64,000 nt of DNA from Isochrysis galbana (GCA_018136815.1 CM030942.1:869797-933796); one strand, 5' to 3'; positions 11,241 through 22,330 are shown, numbered from the stretch's first letter. Program-made: numbers and translations. Notes: generated from the sequence alone by a model not told the origin.

Positions 11241-12936
11241 CCGAAATATCGGTAAGTCTCGCGTCTGTCTATTTACAAGACACTACCCCGTACACGAAAA
11301 AGAAGACGCGACGCGCACGATGGGGACCGGACTCCTCCACTGGACGGCGCACGTAAGGGCCCTCCAAGCGAAATGGATATTAAACTATCTCAATGCGAGG
11401 AGAGCCATATGGAAGCACGCCCTAGACGCGTGGTTCTGCCGGACCGGACTGGGCCGAGGGGCCGTCCTCTCTACAGTTCCCCCGAGGACGCTCATGCGGA
11501 GCCTCAGAGGAAACCCGGCGTTGCCGACATTCTGGAAAGAGGCCCTAACAAACTTCAGGGCACTGAGGATAAACCGCTCGCTCCTCTCTAGGGAAGGAGC
11601 GCTCTCTCAGCCGCTATGGCACAACTGCCACGACCCCCCGCCGATCACCCGAACCGCGTGGGTCAGCCTATGGGAATCTCTGCACACACATGTCGTGCAC
11701 AACGTCTATAAAGACGCCAAATTTACCGAACCCTACACTCAAGAAGAATGCGCGCGGTACGTAGAACACCTCCCTGAGACTTTCCTCCACGCGGGGGCAA
11801 AAATAGATAAAAAGGAATTCTTGAACTCGTGGGAATGCGTGGTTCGCCACGCCTCGAGACTCCTAGATAAAGCACAGGTAGACCCGCCACCGAACCCAGC
11901 CGCCTCTAGGACGCAAACGGTACAAACGAACGGTGTGACTCCGCCGGAAAATGAGGCGAAGGAAGTCAAGGCGTCGGAAGACGACAAATACATCACTAAA
12001 ATGAACAATATATGGACATACACAAACATCAACTATTTAGGCGAAACCGCGAACACCACCGAAGTAGCGAAACCGGGAGAAGAGACACTATACCACGCAC
12101 CGGCCAAATGGGAAAGCGGGCTAAAAGGCCCGAAACACTTAGAATACCCGCTAGCGGACGAATACACACTCAACGATAAAAAGCAACTAGACCAAATCAC
12201 CGTGTCCGACATAACGAGAGAATACCTCAATGGCGGCCCCAGCGCCCAACCCCAACCAGCCCGAGAAGCGTGGGCTCGGAAGCTAGCACTGACCCAAGAC
12301 GAGTGGATGCACGTGGCAAAACTCTACACACACCCCATGTTAAAACACACGGATAAGCACCCCCACTTCAAGCACATCACCCACAGAAGGCTAGGCACAC
12401 GAAACCGGTTCGCCACGGCGACCACCACGAGATGCAGACTTTGCGGTAAACACCGCGAAAGTTCGACACACCTGGCCAGATGCCCTTCCACACAACAAAT
12501 CTTCCTGACCGTAGAAGCTGTGACAGGCTACACGCCTGATAGAAACAGATCGACGGTCCAGAAACTCAAGGATAGACTGTTCGTATACCCGAACGCCCCG
12601 ACACCCGACAGCCTCAAAGCTCTCTACCTCATAGCATGGAGGTACATAATAGGTGACTTCTACAAAGCAGAATTTGACAACTATACCTTCCACCACGTGC
12701 CGGTCATCGAAAAGACCCTGAGTAGATTCACAGTACTCGCCAGAGGCCTCGTACCCCCGGAGAGACCCTCGGCCGCACGCACCAGCAAAGCCTCCCAGGG
12801 AAGAAAACCCAAGCTCAAGACCCCGCGAGAACTATGCGCCCCCGTCTTTACGATCAACGACAAAGGCACGCTAACGCTGGGCATGAACCTGTCCGCGGTA
12901 GCGCAAGCGCTCCGCATAATGGATAGACTCGCCTAA
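11241..12936 (+). pseudogene. Non-LTR retrotransposon ORF2, C-terminal half
   Basis: The longest LINE copy here, about 560 residues open to a stop; the first ATG in frame is at 11320. It contains the region downstream of the RT core (WKHALDAWFCRTGLGRGAVL, ALPTFWKEALTNFRALR) and the C-terminal zinc knuckle CRLCGKHRESSTHLARC near 12432-12482 (C-x2-C-x7-H-x4-C), then a conserved tail (SLKALYLIAWRYIIGDFY). RT catalytic motifs and endonuclease are absent, so it is 5'-truncated. It aligns with the broken copies at 34994-36650, 43920-44474 and 50616-51596. It keeps a long open frame, so it may be younger than the others. Confidence 0.85.
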
Positions 12937-13375
12937 CCGTGCACAACACAAAGCCGCTGCCGCGCTGCCCGCTAAAGCAAGCAGAATCAGCAACCAGCAA
13001 CCGCAACAGTGACGAGTGGAAGTGCGTCAACACCGTGTCAACACTTGTTGTGCCCTGCGTCAACACTTGTAAGTTGTAAGAGGCCAGATGGGTTAACACC
13101 TTGCCCAAGCTACTGTAATGGGCCCTCGAGGGCGTGTCAACGTGAACCCATACGCCCTGAAGCGGAGGACGCGCCGGCTACCACCTACGGCTGATGAGTG
13201 CGTTAGGTGGAGGTGGAGATAATTACAGGCACAACGTACAACATACTACTAGCTACTATTCTATCCATTGACCATTAGCCAGCATTCGATAGGTGATCGG
13301 TGTCTTAGATCTTTTACACGAAAGGCACTTCCTTTACCCCTACCTGCGGGACTAGGTGGACAACAAACACGATCA
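12937..13375. other. LINE 3' flank and PIBF1 3' flank
   Basis: No gene. Short direct repeats occur near 13025-13075 (GTCAACAC three times, with ACTTGT). The last 150 nt are the 3' flank of the minus-strand PIBF1 gene. Confidence 0.4.
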
Positions 13376-16029
13376 TCAAAGCAATCGTGAGAGGGTATTT
13401 CGCAGCGCGTCGATGGAGCCGCGTTGTTGCAACAGCCTCTCGAGATCGGTTCTTAGCATCCGCAACTGCTGCTGAGAGGCCTCGAGTGCAACCTGACGAT
13501 CTGCTGCGTCGCGTGCTGCGGCTTCAGCCTTGGTGGCCTGAGCCTTGGCCTCGACTTCAGCCGCCTCTAGCTGCTCGATTAAAAAGGTTTGAGGTGTGGA
13601 GGCAAGTTGTTGGCGTCTGGTCGCGCTTGCTAGTTGCTGCCGCAAGCGCTCGATGTCCGCCTGTTTGTCGGATAATGTCCCCCTGATTGCGATGAGAGAG
13701 GAGGGGGAATTGGCCGAATCAACAAGATGGCGCATCGAGTCCAAAGAACAAATGTTCATACCAAGTATCCAAAACTCACCTGAGCTCATCGGCGACGCGT
13801 CGAGCAGCTATGAGCTCAGTGCTAAGCATGATCGATTGTTTAAGACGTGCCTCAGCCGACGATGGGACGCGCAATGCTGGAGGACTGAGAACTGAATCGG
13901 GACTGGCAAGTGCCGAGGCACCAGCTCGCATCACTGTCTCGTCGAGCTCACGCTCGAGCCCTTCATACACAGAGAGGCGTTGACGCGCGGCTTGGAGCTC
14001 GGAATTCAGTTCGGTCGCCTTAGCCGACGTTGATACCTGGACACACAGGAACGAGCGCCAGAGCACGTGATGGGCTTGGACGCGCACGAGCGCTACACGC
14101 TGCAAGCCGGTGCGAGATGTCTGTAAATACATACATGTACCTGCAAGGAGTAGTATTCCGCCTTGAGCATTTCAAGCTTCTCGCGAGCAGCATCTGCAGC
14201 GAGTGCATCACGTCGACTAGCTGCAAGCGCCGTCTCTAGCTGTGCAGAGAGTCGTTCTGCTTCAAATGTCTTCAACTTCAACTCTGACTTGGCGTCTGCC
14301 AAGAGGGAGGCTGCATCGGCTAACCTAGTATTGCTCTGCATCACATGCGCCTCATGTGATCGCTGCAGCTCTTCGTGCCGAACGTGCCACTTGTCTGCGT
14401 CGGCTTGAGCCAAGTCGCGCGCTTCTCGGAGCTGTGAGAGCGCAGCCTGATGCTGCGCTTCAACTCTCGCCGCAGACAACGCAGCCTACCATGGCCGGTG
14501 GGAGGATGTCTAAGTTATGCAACTATGGGATCAGGATTGCCAATCTACTACACCACGCACAGGCTAGAACCCCTTTCACGATGTCGTTCTCGAGCGAAGC
14601 CGACGCAATTCTATAAGGTGGCCATGGCGCCGAGTGAAGGACAGTCATAAAGCGCGAGGCCGACATGGATTATTTACCTGTTTTTCCCACTTGGCCATCT
14701 CTGAATCTAGGCGGCCTGTGTATCCAGCCATCTGATCCGCTGTCGCCGCCATGAGCTTGTCATACCTGACGTGCATGGAGACAATCTGCGTGAGGACTCC
14801 GCATCCTCGTGGGCGTTGGGCGATAGCACGCGGAGCGTCCAGTCGAATGGCGTGAAAGGGAGAGAGGCGGTAATGCCATCAAATGAAGTGCCATGCCGCC
14901 CAGGGCTCCAGGCATCATCTTACATCGCATCCTTTTCCGCTTTGAGCTCGGCGATTTGCCCATCTTTACGGGTAAGCTCCACTTCAGCGGCAACAAGCTT
15001 TTGGCGTTCCGAATCGAGCTGCGTGCTGAGATAGGCCTTGTCCAAGCTGAGCATCTGCTCACGAGCTGCCGCATCCCGTGCAGCATGATCCGCTGCCTCC
15101 GCTGCCCTCTTTGCATCTGCCCTCACTTCCTCTAGACGTGCCTCCGCGATTGCGACCTTGTCGTGTGCCTCGAGGAGCACCCCGCTTTCGCTCCGCTCCT
15201 GCATCGCCCCTTTGTGGGCAGCTGCCATACGCTCTTCTGAAAGTTTGAGCCGAGTGGCATTCAGCTCGTCCTTCAAGTGTGCAACCTCTGCCTTTAGCTG
15301 ACGCACCTGCGATTCAGCTGCCGAGCGTAGAGCGCCCTCGGCACTCAACTGAGTAGCAATCCCCGTCTGCGCAACAGCCGCAGCCGTGTGCGCGGACCGC
15401 AGCTGTTCTATGGGCACTTCCGCCTGTGTTATAATCTCATGCACTCGTGCTTGGACATACTCGATTACGGAAGTCTGTTCTTCCGGTTTCGACATGATCT
15501 GTTGATACTGTTCCGAAGTAATACGCAGATTGGCAAAGTTCGACTTGGTGTGCAAGAGCTTATCTCGCAGTGCGGGAACCTCTGCTTGCAAGCGCACCAG
15601 AGCTTCTCTCAACGATCGTACCTCATCTCTCGTGCGAGACTGTGCCGCTTCCACATTGGCGCGATACGCTCGGAGCTCAGCCTGCTCATTGGCGTCCAGA
15701 AGCTTGATTTTGCGCTTCAAAGATGCGTTTTCGGCCCGGAGCCCACGCAGCTCCTGGTGGATCAGCTCAATCGACGATCCTGGTGCGGCGCTAGGAGAGC
15801 TTGCAGCCCTAGAGGTGTAGTGGCCCTCTGACGATGTCTGAACCCCGCTGGAGCCTTGCGCGGCCTCCTCAGGATCCTCCTCAGGTGACGTGATGTATGG
15901 TGAGAGCAAGTCGTCAAGTCCATCATCGTCGTCTGAGAGCGACTCGTCGAGCGCGACGTCCGGGTCGACTGGGGAGCTGAGGTCTGCAAGCAGGCTCGCT
16001 AGCTCCGAGTCGGCCATCGGCACTGGCAT
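13376..16029 (-). CDS. PIBF1: PIBF1/CEP90 homologue, centriolar satellite coiled-coil protein (five exons)
   Basis: Exons 16029-14924, 14765-14678, 14485-14141, 14036-13780 and 13682-13376; all introns are GT-AG and all phases agree, giving 700 residues (human PIBF1 has 757). After an acidic disordered N-terminus the protein is almost all coiled coil. Collinear blocks with human PIBF1: LRITSEQYQQIMSKPEEQ...IEYVQARVHEII (human FELTEEQYIKLKAFPEDQ...IPEYVSVRFYELV); KLKTFEAERL and LEMLKAEYYSLQ; LSVYEGLERELDETVM (human LDIYEKLEKELDEIIM); RLKQSIMLS; and TFLIEQL...DLERLLQQR at the end (human RYLIESV...DLEQLLNHR). PIBF1/CEP90 works at centriolar satellites and distal appendages in ciliogenesis, so the cell probably builds flagella. 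It is divergently transcribed from the methyltransferase gene. Confidence 0.85.
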
Positions 16030-16142
16030 CTCCCCAGCCGCCCGACCGGCCGCCTCCCCTCCCGTCTCCCCCCTCGCCTCGCGCCCCCGGCTATCGACGG
16101 GTGGAGCAGCCGAGCCGATGGTTTTTGGCGCGCTTCTACCGT

Positions 16143-16400
<258 letters not shown>

Positions 16401-16665
16401 GCTCGAATCTCTACTGTCTCCCTCTTTTTGCCTTCCCCCCCCCCCCCCCTTCCCCTATCTCGTGGATTGTGCCATATTTTTGGAACGGCCACCCCGCGGC
16501 CCCGGCAGTGAATCCTCTGAATCACCTGGGTGTGGCTCACAGCTCTCCGCGCCCCTTCGCGCGGCCTGGGTCTCGCGGCAGCTCGCTCGCCACAGTGTAC
16601 CTCGCATCTCCAGGCTCCCTTACTCCTTTCGACGCCGGTGGGAGGTTGGGCGCGTACGGTCAGCG

Positions 16666-17712
16666 ATGCTACCCGAGGAATTCTTCGTCGAGTACATTCA
16701 GGCATGGCTGCCCACGTGGTTGGTTCGCTTCCTCGTGCGCCTCTACATGCGGATCCAAGGCCCACTCATGCGCTCTGGCGATGTGGTGATCAAGCAGATC
16801 GAAACAGACACTGCGCTGCGCGCGACGCTGCCCGTGACCACCGACGTGGAGACAGTCAACGAGCAGCTCTATGGCAACGACCCGTACTTCTTCGTCAATC
16901 ACCTCGGGCCACGCCTCAAGTACTCGGCGTGCGAGTACCCACCAGGCATCAACACATTGTCTGCTGCGGAGACTTTCACTATCCAGCGCTATCAGGACCT
17001 TGCAGGCCTCTCTGATTTGCCCACAGGCTCCCGTGTATTGGAGCTGGGATGCGGCTGGGGCTCGCTCTCGCTGGCGAATGCCGAGCGCTACCCGCACCTA
17101 GTCTTCACATCCTTCTCCAATTCGCCACAACAGATAGGCTACATTACAGATCAGGCAAAGCAGCGCGGACTGATCAATCTCAAGGTCATGGTGGAAGACT
17201 ATGCGATTTTCGTTCAGCCAGACAAGTCAAGAATTGCGCCTGAAGGGACCGAGCCGTTCGATGCGGCCATCGCCATCGAGACCATCGAGCATGCTAAGAA
17301 CATCACCCATTTGCTCTCTGCTGTTGCACTTCGACTAAAGCCAGGAGCGAAGCTCTTTGTCCAGTCTCTCCTTCATCAGTCAGCCTCATACCTGATGGAC
17401 TCAAGCTCTTGGATGGGGAGAAACTTCTTTACTGGAGGGTCCATTCTCTCTTTGAATTCATACTTTCATCTCACACCGCCTGAGCTCATGCTGACCAAGG
17501 TCCTCCCTGTCCGAGGATCTGGCTACTCACGCACACTCCTCGATTGGCTCGAACTTATGGAGCCACAACGTAAAGAGTTCGTGCGCCGATATTCTCATTC
17601 TTTCTACGAGGGGTTCCGCATGTTCTACATTTCCAGTGCCGAGGCCTTTGCAGCGAACAACGGCGCCGAATTCATGGTCGGCTACTACGTGTTTGTGAAG
17701 CGCTCGGTATGA
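16666..17712 (+). CDS. SAM-dependent methyltransferase, coclaurine N-methyltransferase / CFA-synthase family
   Basis: 348 residues from the ATG giving MLPEEFFVEYIQAW. An N-terminal helical region with a hydrophobic patch (WLPTWLVRFLVRLYMRI) precedes a Rossmann methyltransferase domain. SAM motif I is VLELGCGWGSLSLANA, followed by the acidic turn and SFSNSPQQIGYITDQA, which is the cyclopropane-fatty-acid-synthase/coclaurine-NMT style (GxSxSxxQ). A motif IV-like FDAAIAIETIEHAKN and LRLKPGAKLFVQSLLH complete the fold. Plant relatives N-methylate alkaloids, while bacterial CFA synthases act on lipids; the substrate here is unknown. Single exon. The frame is open further 5', but that part lies in the (CT)n tract and has no conservation. 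Confidence 0.8.
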   Translation: MLPEEFFVEYIQAWLPTWLVRFLVRLYMRIQGPLMRSGDVVIKQIETDTALRATLPVTTDVETVNEQLYGNDPYFFVNHLGPRLKYSACEYPPGINTLSAAETFTIQRYQDLAGLSDLPTGSRVLELGCGWGSLSLANAERYPHLVFTSFSNSPQQIGYITDQAKQRGLINLKVMVEDYAIFVQPDKSRIAPEGTEPFDAAIAIETIEHAKNITHLLSAVALRLKPGAKLFVQSLLHQSASYLMDSSSWMGRNFFTGGSILSLNSYFHLTPPELMLTKVLPVRGSGYSRTLLDWLELMEPQRKEFVRRYSHSFYEGFRMFYISSAEAFAANNGAEFMVGYYVFVKRSV

Positions 17713-17985
17713 GATCGAATCGCTGATGAGCTAGCAAGCCCGTGGGATGTCGTGGACCTTCATTTGGCGATATTAACGCGTCGCGAGTCAGGCATCCGTG
17801 CACGGGGATCCATGCGCGTGCGTGCACCCATTCCTAGAGGCATGCTTGTATACTCGTCAAGCTATTGACGTCGACATCATTGCTTGGATGTGTTCGAGTC
17901 TCCCTTCTTCCCGCTTTCCCTCTCAACCCCCCCCCCAAGTAAGACAGCGACCTTCTTACGGAGAAAAGTAACTAAGTTTATACTT
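17713..17985. other. 3' flank of the methyltransferase gene
   Basis: No gene. The stretch ends with a C run near 17927 and a partial hairpin-like sequence (AACTAAGTTTATACTTC at 17970-17986) directly before the full hairpin of the next repeat, so two repeat heads lie in tandem. Confidence 0.4.
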
Positions 17986-18345
17986 CAACTAACTTTATAG
18001 TCAGTTGCGATGGAGCTCTCCTCTCCTCAGGGCTTCCAATGATCCCCATGGACCAGCCGAAGCGACCGCGTCCGCCCTCCGAGGCGGAGCAGGTGTGTGC
18101 GACTCCGGTCGCGCAACACGGCCCGTGGCCCCGGCCACACCACACACAGCAGTCATGCTGGCCTCCCCTCATGGGGGGCAGCAGACTGCAGATCCCAGGC
18201 AGACTAGAGCAGGCCGGAACAGCCACAGCTCTATCCATAGGGCATGCGGGATGCCTTATGGCAGAGGACCCTAGGCCACGCCGCCACGCCGCCGCCGCGG
18301 CGTGGCCTGAGACCGGGAGGCCCTTATGGACACAACAGTATGGCA
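17986..18345 (+). repeat. Hairpin repeat A, copy 3
   Basis: The head is a near-perfect hairpin at 17986-18007 (left arm CAACTAAC, loop TTTATA, right arm GTCAGTTG), followed by GCGATGGAGC. The body matches the minus-strand copy at 58595-59192: CGACTCCGGTCGCGC, CACGGCCCGTGGCCCCGG, CCTCATGGGG, GGGCATGC and CCTTATGGCAGAGG. The tail is lost in this copy. Confidence 0.7.
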
Positions 18346-19035
18346 AGAAGTTCTTCAAGAAGTTCTGAATCCAACAACACACAACCGCACAACCTCTCAA
18401 CAACATCCCATACCCCCTCAGCAAGCACCAAGCAGGACAGCCAGTGAGCCCAAACAGCAGACAGCAGATCAAGCGAGCACACGAGCACACGCATCAAACT
18501 GCAGCCCTAGCTAGAGACTGACCGCGAACACATCGCTAACCAGCACCCCTTTGCCTGACTGACTTGCAGGGACATGAATTAGACAAAGAAAATGACATGG
18601 CGGACTTTGTTGTATTCAAGCCTTTTTGTTTGGCAAGAATCAAGAATAATATTGAATAATATCACTAATCTTATGATTGGTCGCCATGGAGGGGGGCCTC
18701 GCGCTGACGGATCCGAGGTTACCACTGCCTCAAATGGGAACAGAAGGGACGGAAGGGAAGCGGCGAGAGGCGCGGCGGAAGTTGGGGGGTGGCCAATGAC
18801 GGGCTGGACCACCTCCTCAGCAGAGAAAGGCGGGAGGACGGGCTTGGGCGAGGGCGAGGGCGAGCGCGACGACGGCCGACGAGATGACACTACACTCACG
18901 TCAACACTCTCCACACTAACGTATCCCTATCACGGAACGCACAGGAACCCGCTGACAGATCGAACAAGGAAGAGAATGCCGACAAGAGAGCGACGGGGCG
19001 ACGGACGATCCGACGGGGCGACAGTTACGCACAGG
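18346..19035. other. Gene-free stretch
   Basis: Nothing convincing. CA-rich short direct repeats near 18375-18500 (CAACACAC, GCAAGCACC, AGCGAGCACACGAGCAC) and a purine-rich region near 18750-18870. Frames here are low complexity with no recognised domain. Confidence 0.4.
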
Positions 19036-19521
19036 AATAAGGAGGGAATCTTTCGAAAACCTTACGTGATTTGATGAAGACCGAAGTAAAATAGCGCCAC
19101 GGTATAATCCAACAGTGATGGTGCATCAGTACTGACGTCAGTTTTTTACATCAGTGTCAGTTCACCTCAAGCTGACAACTGATGTCAGTTGTCAGTTGTC
19201 AGCAGCTTGGAGCGGGGAGAAAAACAAAACACGCAGTCCTCTTTACTTTCTATAGCCAAAGAAAAAAATATGTAAAATAAGGAGGGAATCTTTCGAAAAC
19301 CTTACGTGATTTGATGAAGACCGAAGTAAAATAGCGCCACGGTATAATCCAACAGTGATGGTGCATCAGTACTGACGTCAGTTTTTTACATCAGTGTCAG
19401 TTCACCTCAAGCTGACAACTGATGTCAGTTGTCAGTTGTCAGCAGCTTGGAGCGGGGAGAAAAACAAAACACGCAGTCCTCTTTACTTTCTATAGCCAAA
19501 GAAAAAAATATGTAAAATAAG
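19036..19521. repeat. Exact tandem duplication, 240-bp unit
   Basis: Positions 19041-19280 repeat without any visible difference at 19281-19520, sharing the flanking AATAAG. Each unit carries the palindrome TGACGTCA, the motif CTGATGTCAG and a double GTCAGTTGTCAG. The identity suggests a very recent duplication, or an assembly artefact if a read-length collapse or expansion occurred. Confidence 0.95.
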
Positions 19522-19605
19522 CGAAACTGGGGTTCGAACCCGCGCCCAGCATCGCACACTACACGCACAGAGCATCCTGAGCCGCTAGGGGCCCATTATC
19601 AAACA
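19522..19605 (-). repeat. tRNA-like head (A and B boxes), probable SINE promoter
   Basis: On the minus strand the sequence holds a B box (GGTTCGAACCC, 19531-19541) and, 30-45 nt upstream, an A-box-like TAGCGGCTCAGGATG (19573-19587). The T stem has only three good pairs and no acceptor stem forms, so it is not a functional tRNA gene. Placement directly against the duplicated 240-bp units suggests that those units are the body of a tRNA-derived SINE, read on the minus strand. Confidence 0.4.
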
Positions 19606-19654
19606 CGGGCACGGCGTTTTGTAGTATTAATATTTGCAGCAAAGACACAGGTCA

Positions 19655-19752
19655 CTGATGTCAGCTGATATTCTGCTCGCTCAGAGCCTTTGAGGTGATG
19701 TCAGCTGATGGACCTCATCAGCTGACATCAGCTACTGATGTCAGTGTTAGCT
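19655..19752. repeat. Cluster of TGATGTCAGCTGA inverted repeats
   Basis: Several copies of CTGATGTCAG/CTGACATCAG occur in both directions. The best pair, around 19696-19732, is a 15-bp perfect inverted repeat (TGATGTCAGCTGATG and its complement) around a 5-nt loop GACCT. The same motif occurs inside the tandem 240-bp units. Confidence 0.7.
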
Positions 19753-20764
19753 CTGCAGGCTATTTCGCTATTTTCCGCTCTACCGTTATAACCGCGATGG
19801 TAAATCATCAATCTTCGTTCTTATGTCTATCTCTACGTCTACGATGGCTCCACGCTTCTATCAATCACTACACTTCATTCAATGTTGGTCTACCATTATA
19901 TCCACGTGGCCAAGCAGCTTCTACAGGCTTCTTTCTACTCGGAATATGAATATGCTCTAGCTCTGGACTGATCACCCAGGCATGGAGATCAAGGGAGTAG
20001 TAAGCACGTGTCGATGAAGAACAAGGAAGTAGCAAGTAGCGAGCATCTTGCTTGCTAAAGTACACCCTCAAGAACCTCAAGCGTCTAGACTCTATAAGTC
20101 CAACATCTCTGTAAGCTTCTAGACTTTTTAAGTCTACCAGCTACTCCATGGCTAAGCTACGAAAAGCTATAGGTAAAGTGCACGCCGCTGTGCTCGCGTT
20201 GAGACGCTATTCGCCGATGAATCTTGTAGGATCTTCACTAAGCATGGATGAATCCCTTTCGCGCCTTTCCTGTGTGCAATCCTTCTCTAGGACGACGAGT
20301 TCTCTTCTGGCCAATTGGTTCCTTCTTTGCTCTCTCTGTTGACCCACCGTGGCTTTCGCTCCCGTGTTTATTACGTGTTGCCCTTGTTTATGTTAGAAAG
20401 TGGTGTGGCGTGTCTTCGTACGCACCCAGCAGCCGTCGCAGCGCTCTGCGATCGAAGCCGTACCGTGACCCCTCGTACCCTTGAGCCCCTACTGCCTTGT
20501 GTGTGGTCTCTCGCTAGAAATCACCCACTAGAGATTGATTCAATCTGTTCCTATGGACCCATCACCGCCCTTTGCACCGCCAAATCCGCCCTCGCCGCCG
20601 CGCGCGGACCCCGTCACCACTGCACCCGTGCCCAAGCCTTCCCAAGTATCTTCACCCGCTACCCAAGTTGATAGGCCGCCTACGGACGCGTGGGTTGCCA
20701 AGGATGGAGTCTCAGGAGCCTTACCCGGATCCTGGGAACAGTCCATCTCCACATCTGTGTGTTG
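19753..20764. other. Probable mobile-element remnant without a clear gene
   Basis: CTAGACT-TATAAGTC-type short repeats near 20086-20140. A proline-rich frame starts at the ATG near 20552 (MDPSPPFAPPNPPSPPRADP) and runs about 70 codons; it looks like a Gag/ORF1-type N-terminus, but nothing follows it. No host gene is supported. Confidence 0.35.
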
Positions 20765-20933
20765 AATGGCGCGTCGAAAATGTGCATATTTCTCATTAGT
20801 CATTAGATTCTGCCCAATATACTCATTTCCAGTAGCATATCCTAAGATCTCGTGATAAAACCTCAATCTTGACTTAGTGAATTTTCACCCTTAGAAGTTA
20901 AAAAGTCCTGTTTGACCGCCCTACAACGCTAGG
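20765..20933 (+). repeat. Right-end segment of a DNA transposon family (ends TGTTTGACCGCCCTA)
   Basis: About 170 nt, collinear with 52160-52334: GTGTTGAATGGCG, GAAAATGTGCATATTTCT, GATTCTGCC-AATATAC, GTGATAAAACCTCAATCTTGA, TGAATTTTCACCCTTAGAAG and the shared end TGTTTGACCGCCCTA. The reverse complement of that end begins elements at 60868 and, with two differences, 61030. The left end of this copy was not found. Confidence 0.65.
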
Positions 20934-20939
20934 CCCAAA

Positions 20940-21110
20940 GTAGTGTATAGTGTACATGGGCCGACCCCCCGAAACCGAACAAAAAGGTACGAGTTGGGGG
21001 AGCGGGAAGGGGAGAGAAAGAAGTGGGGGTGAGGGCGATGTCGAGCGAGAATCCGGATGAGGAGTGAGCAAATAGTAGCATAGCGGGCATATTCAAGAAA
21101 GTGTTTTTTG
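20940..21110 (-). repeat. Dispersed repeat C, degraded copy
   Basis: Matches the copies near 890-1100 and 59250-59425: GGGCCGACC, then CCCCGAAACCG and an A/G-rich run, ending near a T run. Nothing else is seen before the next gene. Confidence 0.45.
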
Positions 21111-21282
21111 AATGAAATCAGATGAAATATAAATACAAGTAAAGGTGAAGGAATTTAAGAATTCGACAGTACCCCGGTGCACGTGCAGAAGCGTATTCGC
21201 AAGGCGTTCACAGATGCGCACTGTTGCCCATACGCCCAAATGTCACACGCAGTCTCGCACCGGCCACGGGTACATAAGAAAT

Positions 21283-21991
21283 CTACTTGCGGGTGTTCTT
21301 GGGGTAGAGGAACTTGGAGACGCTGAACGCATCTGCGAGGCAAGGCAATAGCAATTGGTCGATCGGGTGTTGGTTGTCGTCCATCAGCTGCTACAATCGG
21401 ACGATGTCAATACGGGCCGGCATGGAATTTAAAACAATTCTCGGACCGTGTGATGAGCACATGGGAACTGAAAGGCAATTTCGGCTGAGGGGCAGCCACT
21501 TACTCGAGGTGATCGAGTTGGCACCGCCACCAACCCACTTCTCCATGGCGCGAATCTGGATGTCAGCCAGCTTCGGGACCTCAGCGTAAGCTACACAAGA
21601 TGGCAGGGTAAGACAGGCAACCTCAGTGACCAATCAGCCACAAGAAGCAGTAAGTCCGCCTAAAATCAGGGGTCATTGTCGCGTAGGATCAGCAGAAAAG
21701 GGTCGGCACTCACTGCCCGGCTCATTGGTGACCCACGGGAAGATGCCACCCTTGCCCGCCGCCGACGAAGACGACTTGGAGGCTGACTTCGGGGCCGCCT
21801 TCGGGGCCGCCTTCGGGGCCGCCTTCGGGGCCGGCTTCTTGGCCATCATGACAGCGGAGGAGCGCGGCACGACCTTGCTCGCGGCGAGCGCTGGCGTCAC
21901 AAGAGCATTGGAACTGCATTAGGGCGGGCGGCGCAATGTGAGCATTCAGGAGCTGACGCAGAGTCCCCTGCCATTACCTATTCGTCCCCAT
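21283..21991 (-). CDS. Small plastid-type protein with FPWVTNEPGTYAE motif (three or four exons)
   Basis: Well-supported exons: 21913-21714, 21590-21504 and 21332-21283; both introns are GT-AG (GTGAGT, GTAAGT) with matching phases. A 14-nt first exon (21991-21978, ATG) would fit in phase and give 116 residues, but the true N-terminus is uncertain. The product has an Ala/Ser/Val leader, a Lys-Ala-Pro tandem region (AAPK repeated, 12-nt DNA units), then GGIFPWVTNEPGTYAEVPKL, IRAMEKWVGGG and the tail FSVSKFLYPKNTRK. The FPWxTNEPGTYA phrase is one I associate with nucleus-encoded thylakoid-associated proteins of red-lineage algae; no exact family can be named. The leader is weakly hydrophobic, so an exon coding an ER signal may be missing. 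Confidence 0.65.
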
Positions 21992-22115
21992 TCCGTCTGC
22001 GCGGGCGCTCGCGGCGTGTGAGTGTCGACGCACAGAAGGGCGCAGAGGCAGAGAAGAAGAACGCGCAGCATTTTCCAGAGCGAGCGAGCTTCGGGCGAGA
22101 AGATATCCGTCGAGG

Positions 22116-22330
22116 GCGCTGGGGGGAGGGGGGGGGGGCGAGGGGGGTCAATTTACTGCCCCGCCCCCGCCCCCCCCCCCCCCCCCCAAGCCCCCCCCGC
22201 CCGCCCGCCCGCCCCCCCACCTTCCTCCCACTTCCCTTCTACTCTAGAGACTCCATTTCCCTGTCTCTTTCTTCTCCTCACCATTCCAAAGCTGCTCCAC
22301 GACTGACGGCGGTCTCCTCGGCCCCACCTA
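22116..22330. repeat. G/C homopolymer-rich region upstream of the plastid-type gene
   Basis: Runs of G (22122-22150) and C (22165-22215) with CCGCC units. In the sense of the minus-strand gene this is its upstream region. No gene. Confidence 0.7.

Noticed and set aside
11020..11319. N-terminal extension of the LINE frame through repeat B
   Set aside because: That part matches repeat B copies elsewhere that have no ORF2, so it is read-through of non-coding repeat.
19522..19605. A functional tRNA gene
   Set aside because: B box present, but the T stem pairs for only three bases and there is no acceptor stem.
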